A stretch of 64,000 bases of DNA from Bradyrhizobium sp. AZCC 2176 (GTDB lineage Bacteria > Pseudomonadota > Alphaproteobacteria > Rhizobiales > Xanthobacteraceae): the NCBI RefSeq assembly GCF_036924645.1, contig NZ_JAZHRX010000001.1:930001-994000 (forward strand). The letters are read 5' to 3'. The notes beneath the pieces were generated by a model. It had not been told where the DNA came from. It searched no databases and saw only the letters and a list, made by a program, of their open reading frames with translations. Each line of letters starts with the position of its first letter. Positions within the stretch are counted from its first letter, which is position 1. This document shows positions 17,881-25,579 of this stretch, one piece after another. Both the position numbers and the translations under genes were made by a program.

Positions 17881-19214
17881 TTCGGCTCGCGGCCCGCCTC
17901 GGCGTCTTTTCCGGCGTTGAGCTTCTCGAACTGCCGCAGGATTTCGTTGCCACGCTTGACGGCGTCATCCATCGCCTGCTGCGGCTGCTTCTGGCCGGTG
18001 AACACCGCTTCGACCTCGCTGCGCTGCGCCAGCATCGTCTGTACGAAATTGCCGAAACGGAATCCGCGCGAATTGTCGTTGGGCGTGCCGCGCGAGAGCT
18101 GCAGCACCGCGATCTCGCGAGTCGGATGCTCCTTGTAGTAGCCACGCTCGCGCGCCAGCGCATAGGCTTTGCTGGTCGCCGGGACGTAACCGGTCACGCC
18201 ATGCCACCACACTTGCGTCTCCGGTTGAGCGACGAAATCGAGGAAAGCGGCGACCGCGTCGTAGCGCTCCGGCGTATGGCCTTTCATCACCCAGATCGCG
18301 CCGCCGCCGATGGTGCTGTTGAGCGGCGGATTGATATCGTTCTCGTGCGGCAGGAAGGTGGCGCTCCACTCGATCTTGGCGTTGCGCTCGATATTGCCGT
18401 GCGACGCGGTCGAGTTGACGAAGGTCGAACAGCGTCCGGAGGTGAACAACTGCTCCGGGCTTAAACCCTGGCCGGCGATCTGCAGGACGCCATCGTCAAG
18501 CCATTTCTTCAGGCGCGCGACTTGCGAGACCACCTTGGTCTTGTTGTACACGAATTCGGTGCCGAGCCCACCGAAGCCGTTGGCGAGCGTGCCGTAGGGC
18601 TGGTTGTTGATGGCGCTGTAGTTCTCCAGCAGGCTCCAATAGAAATCGCCCGGCAGTACCGTGCCGCACTCGCTGACGCCCTTGGCCTTGATGGCGTAAA
18701 GCTGCGCCTCCAGCTCCTGCCAGGTGTCAGCCGGCTTGTCGAAGCCCGCTTTGCGGAAATGCTCCTTGTTGTACCAGAAGATTGGGGTCGAGGAGTTGAA
18801 CGGCATCGCCGACATCCGGCCCTTGTAGCTCCAGAAGCTCGCCACCGGCTTGATGAAGTCGGGCCAGTCGATCTTGTAGCCCTTCTGATCCAGGAGATCC
18901 TGCACCGGCACGATCGCGCCGGAGAGCAGCATCGTCATGTAGCCGCGCTCGGCGATCTGCACCATTTCGGGCGGCCGCTTGGCGCGATAGGCCGCGATTA
19001 CGCCATTGGTCACCTCGTCGTAATTGCCCTTGGCGACCGCAACGACGGTGTATTTGTCCTGCGAGGCGTTGAATTTCTCGACAAGTTCGTTGAGCCGGTC
19101 GCCCAGCACGCCGCTCATGGCGTGCCACCATTGCACCTCGACGCGTGCCGCCTGCGCAGGTGCTGCCAATGCCAAAACCCCCAACAAAACCGCCATGAAT
19201 GCCGTTTTCTTCAT
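17877..19214 (-). CDS. ugpB: Ugp-type glycerol-3-phosphate/glycerophosphodiester binding protein
   Basis: 445 residues from ATG 19214, preceded by a GGGAGGGAGG ribosome site. Residues 1-22 are a signal peptide ending APAQA. The mature start VEVQWWHAMSGVLGDRLNEL, the segment GGGAIWVMKGHTPERYDAVA and the motif HGVTGYVPATSKAY are characteristic of UgpB. It captures phosphorylated glycerol compounds in the periplasm and leads a nine-gene minus-strand run to 9206. The putative operator at 19273-19299 lies 59 bases upstream. Confidence 0.93.
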   Translation of the reverse strand: MKKTAFMAVLLGVLALAAPAQAARVEVQWWHAMSGVLGDRLNELVEKFNASQDKYTVVAVAKGNYDEVTNGVIAAYRAKRPPEMVQIAERGYMTMLLSGAIVPVQDLLDQKGYKIDWPDFIKPVASFWSYKGRMSAMPFNSSTPIFWYNKEHFRKAGFDKPADTWQELEAQLYAIKAKGVSECGTVLPGDFYWSLLENYSAINNQPYGTLANGFGGLGTEFVYNKTKVVSQVARLKKWLDDGVLQIAGQGLSPEQLFTSGRCSTFVNSTASHGNIERNAKIEWSATFLPHENDINPPLNSTIGGGAIWVMKGHTPERYDAVAAFLDFVAQPETQVWWHGVTGYVPATSKAYALARERGYYKEHPTREIAVLQLSRGTPNDNSRGFRFGNFVQTMLAQRSEVEAVFTGQKQPQQAMDDAVKRGNEILRQFEKLNAGKDAEAGREPK

Positions 19215-19272
19215 GGGTAATCCTCCCTCCCGCGGTCCGGCGAGCTGGCGCCTCAAAAAACCCGTCCGCGAT

Positions 19273-19299
19273 CATTTGTATTTCTACAATGACATATGT
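19273..19299 (+). promoter_or_regulatory. Quasi-palindromic operator upstream of ugpB
   Basis: Plus-strand CATTTGTATTTCTACAATG then ACATATGT, 23 of 27 identical to the minus-strand sequence at 10307-10281. It contains a perfect inner inverted repeat TTGTA-TTTC-TACAA and outer arms CATTTGT/ACATATG. Relative to its gene it lies in the opposite orientation from the other copy, as expected for a palindrome read by a symmetric regulator. Confidence 0.75.
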
Positions 19300-19469
19300 G
19301 TCGGTATGATGAAAGGGCCCGGGTGCGGTGATTTTTGGGCGACTTCAGCGCCGCTCGCTAAGTCCGGTTGGTCCGTGCGCCAGGTGCCTGGCACGATCGA
19401 CCGCGAGCACGGCCGGACATTGGCTCAGGAAGGCCCCCTACTCGATCGCTGGAGCGACGCGCCATCTGC

Positions 19470-20309
19470 TCAATCAGCGAGTTCGATGAGGATGGGTTGA
19501 TGATCGGAGGCGTCGGTCTTGCCGTTGACTTCGACGCGGCGGACCAGACCGGTCAAATCTTCTGTCGTGAAAATAAAATCGCGACAGTCGGGGCCATCAA
19601 CCCACTGCGCATGATCGTAAAGTCCGCAGGTCGGCGATCTCGATTGGCCCGGGTGACAGATGGTCCATGCGTCCCGATAGTTGAGGCCGGAACGCACCGA
19701 TTGATGAATCAACGCGTGCTGCGAATCAGACACATCGAAGTTGAAATCACCGCACAGTAGGCTCGACGCTGCCACCGTCTGACCTCCGTAAGGGTCGTTG
19801 TGTTGGGAATCGGACACTTTGGGGCTCGTCGAGGCTTCCTGCTGCAGGTCCAGCAGCCGGGTAATCTGGGCTTCGCGCTGGCCTGCAGAGTGATATTCGA
19901 GATGCGTGTTGACGATCCGCAGAGCGCCGAACGCGGCCTGAACCGTGACCTCCAGCGCGTGACGGCGCATGCTGCGCATGGCACCTGCTCCCGGCCACGG
20001 CAGAAGGTGATTGGCAATCTGCAAGATCGGCAAGCGCGACAGCGTCATGTTCCCGAATTGGTGTAATACGTTCGCGCTGTCCATCGTTTCGATAGCCGGT
20101 CTAAACACCGGCAGATAACCGGGTAGCAGTGCAGCAATTTGCGCACTTTGATCCATATCGCCATCGAGTTTGGAAAAACCGGAAGATACCTCCTGGAAAC
20201 AGAAGACATCGGCGTCGGCCATTTCCTTCGCGACGGCAACGATCCGCGCCAGGTCGGTCACGCCATCGCAACCCTTTCCGCACTGGATATTCCACGTGAC
20301 CAACCGCAT
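19470..20309 (-). CDS. Endonuclease/exonuclease/phosphatase-family phosphoesterase
   Basis: 279 residues from ATG 20309, whose A is shared with the TGA of the upstream permease. EEP-fold motifs are MRLVTWNIQ at the start, VFCFQEVSS (catalytic Glu), IVNTHLEYHS, LLCGDFNFDV and the closing SDHQPILIE. The fold covers phosphodiesterases such as nucleases, sphingomyelinases and inositol polyphosphate phosphatases. It lacks a signal peptide, so it would act on imported substrate. As last gene of a Ugp-like ABC operon, it probably cleaves the transported organophosphate, playing the part GDPD plays in the neighbouring operon. Confidence 0.88.
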   Translation of the reverse strand: MRLVTWNIQCGKGCDGVTDLARIVAVAKEMADADVFCFQEVSSGFSKLDGDMDQSAQIAALLPGYLPVFRPAIETMDSANVLHQFGNMTLSRLPILQIANHLLPWPGAGAMRSMRRHALEVTVQAAFGALRIVNTHLEYHSAGQREAQITRLLDLQQEASTSPKVSDSQHNDPYGGQTVAASSLLCGDFNFDVSDSQHALIHQSVRSGLNYRDAWTICHPGQSRSPTCGLYDHAQWVDGPDCRDFIFTTEDLTGLVRRVEVNGKTDASDHQPILIELAD

Positions 20310-21118
20310 CAGCGGATACCCGCGCGCATGAAGGATTGGACGAACTGCCGCTGGAACAGCAGGAACGCGAACAACAGGGGCGCCATCGTCATTACAGTCG
20401 CGGCGGTGATGATCGACCAGTCTACGCCGGTTTCCGGTGCGCCGAACACCGCCAACCCTACCGTCAGAGGTCGCGCCTCGACCGAATTCGTGACGATCAG
20501 CGGCCACAGGAAATTGTTCCAGTGATAGCTGACCGAAACGAGACCGAACGCGACATAGGTGGGCCGCGCCAGCGGAACGTAAACCCGCCAGAGGATCTGC
20601 AACGGCCCTGCCCCCTCGACCCGGGCCGCTTCCACCAGCTCCAGCGGAACACTCTTGAATGTCTGGCGTAACAGGAAGATGCCGAACGCGCTCGCGAGAT
20701 ACGGCAGCGCGATCGCCGGAATGGTGTCCAGCAATCCGAGCTTTCCGATCATGCGGTAATTCTCGACAATCAGTACGTCGGGCATAATCATCAATTGGAG
20801 CAGGACGAGCGCAAACGCGATGCCGCTGCCTTTGAACTTGAAGCGCGCGAAGGCGTAGGCCGCCAGCGTTGAGAGGACGAGCTGTCCGATCAGGATCAGA
20901 ACAACCAGGATGACCGTATTCAAGTAGTAACGACCGAACGGCGCCTGATGCCATGCCCGCACAAAATTCTCCAGCGTCCAGGGCGCAGACAGGCTGAACG
21001 ACGTTGCATAAGCGGCAGGATGCAGTGCGCTCCAGAACGCGTAGGCCAGCGGCGCAAGCCACAGCAACGCCAAAAGCCACGCGGCAACTGCCTCAAGAGG
21101 ATGCGTCCGCCCGTTCAT
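20309..21118 (-). CDS. ABC transporter permease, MalG/UgpE type
   Basis: 269 residues with six predicted helices and the EAA loop ELVEAARVEGAGPLQILWRV. The start overlaps the stop of the partner permease by four bases. It belongs to the CUT1 sugar/glycerol-phosphate importer class. Together with 21115-22032, the binding protein and the ATPase it makes a complete importer. Sequence alone does not define the substrate. Confidence 0.92.
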   Translation of the reverse strand: MNGRTHPLEAVAAWLLALLWLAPLAYAFWSALHPAAYATSFSLSAPWTLENFVRAWHQAPFGRYYLNTVILVVLILIGQLVLSTLAAYAFARFKFKGSGIAFALVLLQLMIMPDVLIVENYRMIGKLGLLDTIPAIALPYLASAFGIFLLRQTFKSVPLELVEAARVEGAGPLQILWRVYVPLARPTYVAFGLVSVSYHWNNFLWPLIVTNSVEARPLTVGLAVFGAPETGVDWSIITAATVMTMAPLLFAFLLFQRQFVQSFMRAGIR

Positions 21119-22032
21119 TGATAGTGGATCCTGCGATCAAGATAGCCGAACTTGATCAATGCGACGGTGCTCAGCAAGACCAGCAGCACGACGGTCAGCG
21201 TTGCTGCATAGGCCGAATCCTGGAACGTGAATGCAACTTCATAGATGTAATACAGCAGCAACGTACTTGCGTTATTGGGGCCGCCTTTGGTCATGATGAC
21301 AAGGTGATCCACCAACTTGAATGAATTGATGACCGCGTTGATGGCCACAAATAACGTGGTCGGCATCAGCAACGGGAAGGTGATCCGCCGGAACGTGTAC
21401 CAGCGGCTCGCTCCTTCCACGGCCGCCGCCTCCTCGAGGTCAGGCGAAAGCTGCTGAAGCGCGGCGAGATAGAAGATCATGAAGAAGCCGGCCTCCTTCC
21501 AGATCACCATGACGATCAAACAGCCCATCACCGTGCTTGGATCGCCAAGCCAATTCCAGCCCCCGAAACCGAACAATCCGCGCAACTGATCGAGCAATCC
21601 ATAGTCCGGCGTATAGAAGAACAGCCAGATGTTTGCGACCGCTATCATCGGCAGCACGGTGGGCGTGAAATAAGCGAGCCGCAGGAAGCCGCGTCCTCGC
21701 ATATTGCGGTTGACCCAGATCGCCATCAGCAGCGCCAGCGCGATCGACGTCGGAATGGTACCGAGCGCGAACCAGAAATTGTTGGCTAATGCTCTCCAGA
21801 AAATCGGATCGGCTGCCATCGAGTGATAACTGTCAAGGCCGACGAAGGCCTCGGTGCCATTCCGGCGCGTGATAAAGAAGGAATGCCGGATTGTCGCCAA
21901 TATCGGGTAGTGCGTGAACGCAAGCAGCAGCACGGCCGCCGGCAACAACAGCAGCCAAGCGTTCACTGCGTTCCACCACGCGTGCGATCTCGCCTGGCGC
22001 GCAACTGATGACATGACGAGTTGATCGGACAT
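21115..22032 (-). CDS. ABC transporter permease, MalF/UgpA type
   Basis: 305 residues, six helices, EAA loop DLEEAAAVEGASRWYTFRRI, and a C-terminus of the CUT1 style ending YLDRRIHYQ, like UgpA. It starts 48 bases after the binding-protein gene. Partner of the next permease in the same importer. Confidence 0.92.
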   Translation of the reverse strand: MSDQLVMSSVARQARSHAWWNAVNAWLLLLPAAVLLLAFTHYPILATIRHSFFITRRNGTEAFVGLDSYHSMAADPIFWRALANNFWFALGTIPTSIALALLMAIWVNRNMRGRGFLRLAYFTPTVLPMIAVANIWLFFYTPDYGLLDQLRGLFGFGGWNWLGDPSTVMGCLIVMVIWKEAGFFMIFYLAALQQLSPDLEEAAAVEGASRWYTFRRITFPLLMPTTLFVAINAVINSFKLVDHLVIMTKGGPNNASTLLLYYIYEVAFTFQDSAYAATLTVVLLVLLSTVALIKFGYLDRRIHYQ

Positions 22033-22080
22033 TGGCTTATTGGGCCGAGTGGCGGCGAATCCCTACCCGGCCCCTTCTTT

Positions 22081-23358
22081 TTATTTATACGCGCGGAGTA
22101 CGCGGTCGGCCTGCTGCTGAGCAGCAGCAAGTGCCTCCTGCGGCTTCTGCGCGCCGGTGACCGCCGCCTGCACGGCATCTCCCAGAAACTTGTAGATGCG
22201 GCCATTTTCGTGAACCGACAATTCCGGCACGGCATGCTCAAGCTGATCACGGGCAACGGTCGCGGCAGGGAAACCCTTTGCATACGCCTCCATCGCCGGG
22301 GTCTTGTAGGCCGCCGGAGAAACCGCGACGTAACCGGTTTTCATGCTCCACTCCGCTGCGCGCTCAGGAGCTGTCATCCACTGGATGAATTTCACGGCGG
22401 CCTTCTGCTGCTCGGGGGAAGCGCTCTTGAATATGTAGAAATTGCCACCGCCGGTCGGCGAACCGCGCCGCTCCTTGGCAGGCAGCATGGCAACGCCAAA
22501 GTTGAACTTGGCAGCGTCCTTGACCGCAGTCAGGTTACCAGTGGTGTGCCACATCATCGCGGTCTTGCCTTCGAGGAAATCGGTGCGCAGCGTCGCCCAG
22601 TCGATAGTGCCCGTCGGCATCACATTATGCTTGCGCGACAGGTCGACCCAATAATCCAACGCGCCCACCGTCTTTGGTGCCGTGAGATAAACCTCGTTAC
22701 CGGGTTCGTTCATCAATTTCTGGCCGTTCTCGATGGCAAGCGCCTGCAGCATCCAGTAGGCGTAGCCGGTTGTCGGAATTTCGACGCCCCAGCGCGTGGT
22801 GTTGCCCGATGCATCCTTCTTGACAAGTTTCTTGGCCATTTCGGCCATTTCGTCCCAGGTCGCAGGCGCCTTTTCCGGATCGAGGGCCGCTTCCTTGAAG
22901 GCGTCCTTATTCCAGTACAGCACGATCGTCGAGCGCTGGAACGGAATGCTCCAGGTCTTGCCGTCGATCTGTCCGTTCGCCATGAACGCCGGATAGAATT
23001 CCTTGAACCACGTCTTGTCAGTGACAAGACTATCCATTGGCACGATGGCGTTCTCGTCCATCAGCGTGAAGACGTCGGTCGACAGCAGCACTGACAATTG
23101 CGGCGGTTGACCGCCCTTCATTGCCGTCATCGCCTTGGTCATCGTATCGGTGTAGTTGCCGGCGTAGACCGCGGTCACTTTGATGTCCGCATTCTCTTTC
23201 TCGAAGCGGGAGACCATGTCGTCGATGATCTTCGTCACCGGTCCGCCCACCGCGACCGGATAATACATGGTCAAATCGACAGCCGCAGCGGGACGCGCGC
23301 CCAAAAACAGCACCGCGACTGCAGTCGCCGCCAGCATTGTTCGTCGAACCAATATCAT
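22081..23358 (-). CDS. Ugp-like extracellular solute-binding protein
   Basis: 425 residues with a signal peptide ending GARPAAA (about residue 26). Mature sequence LTMYYPVAVGGPVTKIIDDM opens a CUT1 binding protein; GGGNFYIFKSASPEQQKAAV and MKTGYVAVSPAAY match the UgpB-like ligand-site region. It differs clearly from the ugpB at 17877, so the two systems likely take different phosphorylated or sugar ligands. It lies 50 bases downstream of the ATPase gene. Confidence 0.9.
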   Translation of the reverse strand: MILVRRTMLAATAVAVLFLGARPAAAVDLTMYYPVAVGGPVTKIIDDMVSRFEKENADIKVTAVYAGNYTDTMTKAMTAMKGGQPPQLSVLLSTDVFTLMDENAIVPMDSLVTDKTWFKEFYPAFMANGQIDGKTWSIPFQRSTIVLYWNKDAFKEAALDPEKAPATWDEMAEMAKKLVKKDASGNTTRWGVEIPTTGYAYWMLQALAIENGQKLMNEPGNEVYLTAPKTVGALDYWVDLSRKHNVMPTGTIDWATLRTDFLEGKTAMMWHTTGNLTAVKDAAKFNFGVAMLPAKERRGSPTGGGNFYIFKSASPEQQKAAVKFIQWMTAPERAAEWSMKTGYVAVSPAAYKTPAMEAYAKGFPAATVARDQLEHAVPELSVHENGRIYKFLGDAVQAAVTGAQKPQEALAAAQQQADRVLRAYK

Positions 23359-23408
23359 GTCGTCCTCCCATGTTAATTTTTTGCCGCGCCGAGACCGTCG
23401 TTTCAGTT

Positions 23409-24425
23409 TCAGCCAGTTGCAATACGCCTTGCCTCATTGAGCATCGGCTCCAGCCGCCGTTCCGATTTTTGGTCAAACTGATGTTCATGGCCGGCGTCCC
23501 AGGCCAGCCTGACGTCATCGCCTGGCTGGGCCTTGCTGAAACCGTCCTGCCGCACCGAAACCGGCTGACCCGCGATTTCGCACAGAATGATGCTGTCGGC
23601 ACCCAGATGCTCGACGGTCTTTACGCGCGCGGCTTGACCGTCCTGCGCCACGATCTGAATATGCTCTGGTCGAATGCCGATGAGGCGGTCGCCCTGCGAG
23701 ATCAAGTTCATCGGCGGCGTTCCGATAAATCGCGCCGTGAATGCCGTCGCTGGCCTATTGTACAATTCTTCCGGTGAGCCGTTTTGCTCGACACGGCCGT
23801 CGCGCATCAGCACGACGCGATCTGCCATAGTCATGGCCTCGGTCTGATCGTGCGTCACATAGACCATCGTCATTCCAAGTCGCTGCTGCAGCGCCCGAAT
23901 CTCGGTCCGCATCTCGTGACGCAGCTTGGCGTCGAGATTTGAAAGAGGTTCGTCCATCAGGCAAACCCGCGCCTCGGCGATGATGGCACGTCCGAGTGCG
24001 ACACGCTGGCGCTGGCCGCCGGACAGCTGAGACGGCTTGCGCTCGAGCAAATGTCCGAGGCCGACGATATCCGCAACACGCTTGAGCCGCGCATCGCGCT
24101 CGGCGCGGGACACACGCCGCACGCGCAGGCCGAAGACAATATTCTCCGCCACGCTCAGATGCGGAAACAGCGCATAGGACTGGAACACCATGGAGATTTT
24201 GCGCTGGGCCGGCGTGAGATTGGTTACGTCCGTGCCGCCGATCGTAATTGTGCCCCCGTCGAGTTGCTCAAGACCTGCAATCAGGCGAAGCGTCGTGGAT
24301 TTGCCGCAACCCGATGGACCGAGCAGCACCAGTAGCGAGCCTTCCTCCGCCGTGAGACTCACGTCGTCGACGGCCCGCATGGGACCCCAATTCTTGGAAA
24401 CGTGATCCAGCGTAATCGCCGACAT
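23409..24425 (-). CDS. ugpC: UgpC/MalK-type ABC transporter ATPase
   Basis: 338 residues. Walker A GPSGCGKST, Q-loop FQSYALFPHL, signature LSGGQRQRVALGRAI, Walker B CLMDEPLSNLDAKLR and H-loop THDQTEA are intact. The C-terminal OB-fold segment IGIRPEHIQIV is the regulatory domain of UgpC/MalK proteins. It leads this operon, an unusual order. It is the only CUT1-type ATPase in the window, so it may also energise UgpA/UgpE at 15.9-17.9 kb; shared ATPases of this class are known. Confidence 0.93.
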   Translation of the reverse strand: MSAITLDHVSKNWGPMRAVDDVSLTAEEGSLLVLLGPSGCGKSTTLRLIAGLEQLDGGTITIGGTDVTNLTPAQRKISMVFQSYALFPHLSVAENIVFGLRVRRVSRAERDARLKRVADIVGLGHLLERKPSQLSGGQRQRVALGRAIIAEARVCLMDEPLSNLDAKLRHEMRTEIRALQQRLGMTMVYVTHDQTEAMTMADRVVLMRDGRVEQNGSPEELYNRPATAFTARFIGTPPMNLISQGDRLIGIRPEHIQIVAQDGQAARVKTVEHLGADSIILCEIAGQPVSVRQDGFSKAQPGDDVRLAWDAGHEHQFDQKSERRLEPMLNEARRIATG

Positions 24426-24745
24426 GATCTATCCAGTTCAACGTTGTGCCGCTGCCGCGCACGTTAAGTCGCGCGAAAGCATCTTGGTCCGCTGCTTCTT
24501 TTGTCCTGACATCACTCTCAATCAGCCAGCCAGCGCAGGCGAGCGATCCGGCCGTGACGAGGACCTGTTCTACGGTTGGTCGACCGTTCCCGCGCCCATC
24601 GCCCGGGAAGCCTTCCAAGGCTTTTCTCCGCGCACGCGCATTTTCTATTCCTCCGTTGTTCATCTGAACACAGAGTGCGAGCAAATGAAATAGAAATTGC
24701 GCAATTTATGTTCGAATGATACTTTTTGACGACAAGAAGGATTTC
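24426..24745. other. Divergent promoter region between ugpC-like and deoR-like genes
   Basis: 320 bases between two divergent starts. The right part (24680-24745) is much more AT-rich than its surroundings and holds the palindrome at 24694-24707. The left part has only chance frames. I see no repeat or RNA gene here. Confidence 0.55.
24694..24707. promoter_or_regulatory. Perfect 14-bp palindrome, candidate DeoR operator
   Basis: AAATTGCGCAATTT reads the same on both strands, in an AT-rich patch 39 bases before the deoR-like ATG. Its place between the regulator and the ABC operon makes autoregulation plus control of the transporter plausible. No second copy was noticed. Confidence 0.55.
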
Positions 24746-25534
24746 ATGCTCACGACCGTCACCAAGCGACAGGCCCGTATTTTGGAGATCGTGCGCGAGC
24801 AGGGCTTCGCCTCGATCGAACATCTTGCCGGGCATTTCGATGTCACGCAGCAGACCGTTCGCCGCGTGGTGAACCAGCTATGCGACCAAGGCCTGCTGCG
24901 ACGGATCCACGGCGGCGTCGGCCTTCCAGTTCAGAACCAGAATCTTGCTTATGGAAGCCGGCAGGGATTGAACCCCGACGCCAAGCGACGGATCGCTCAT
25001 GCGGTATCCAATTTCATTCCCGACGGCGCATCACTCATGATCGGCCTCGGGACCACGCCCGAATATGTCGCGCAGGCGCTGTCCAATCGTCAGGATTTGA
25101 GGATCATTACCAACAACCTGAACGTGGCAGCGGCGTTCGCGCGCAATCCCGACGTCGAAATCACGATCGCCGGGGGGACACTGCGTCCGCTCGACCGTGA
25201 CATCGTCGGCGACGCCGCAGTACGGTTTTTTTCTGGTTTCAAGGCGGATTTCGGAATTTTCGGCGTCGGCGGCATAGATCAAGATGGCGCCCTGCTCGAT
25301 TTTCACTCGGACGAGTTTCAGGCGCGTCAGGCCATCGTTGCCAATTGCCGGATCGCCCTGCTGGTCGCCGACGTCAGCAAGTTCGGCCGCAACGCTACAG
25401 TGCGCGGCGGCCATCTTGGCGAATGCCATCATTTCTTCACCGACAAGCCATTGCCGGCAGGGTTTCGCTCGATCGCCGAACAATACGCGGATCGGATACA
25501 TACCGCCAGCGATGGCGCCGTAGACGCCGCGTAA
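24746..25534 (+). CDS. DeoR/GlpR-family transcriptional regulator
   Basis: 262 residues from ATG 24746, preceded five bases away by AAGAAGG; the upstream alternative at 24716 lacks a site. The N-terminal HTH (RQARILEIVREQGFASIEHL, then FDVTQQTVRRVVNQL) and the effector domain with IGLGTTPEYVAQAL, ITNNLNVA, GGTLRP and DVSKFGR are standard for GlpR-like repressors. These respond to sugar or glycerol phosphates. It is divergent from the ABC operon and 45 bases upstream of the Na/Pi transporter. Confidence 0.93.
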   Translation: MLTTVTKRQARILEIVREQGFASIEHLAGHFDVTQQTVRRVVNQLCDQGLLRRIHGGVGLPVQNQNLAYGSRQGLNPDAKRRIAHAVSNFIPDGASLMIGLGTTPEYVAQALSNRQDLRIITNNLNVAAAFARNPDVEITIAGGTLRPLDRDIVGDAAVRFFSGFKADFGIFGVGGIDQDGALLDFHSDEFQARQAIVANCRIALLVADVSKFGRNATVRGGHLGECHHFFTDKPLPAGFRSIAEQYADRIHTASDGAVDAA

Positions 25535-25579
25535 GTCAGACGGCTCAGTTCGTCGACGCGTTCCAGGAGAGCATCGATC

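Noticed and set aside
19215..19300. PhoB box upstream of ugpB
   Set aside because: Expected for a Ugp/PhoD operon, but no pair of CTGTCAT-like direct repeats could be made out; the conserved motif there is a different palindrome.
20310..21080. N-terminal extension of the EEP phosphoesterase over the permease
   Set aside because: The extension is the permease read in another frame; MRLVTWN at 20309 is the natural family start and overlaps the permease stop.
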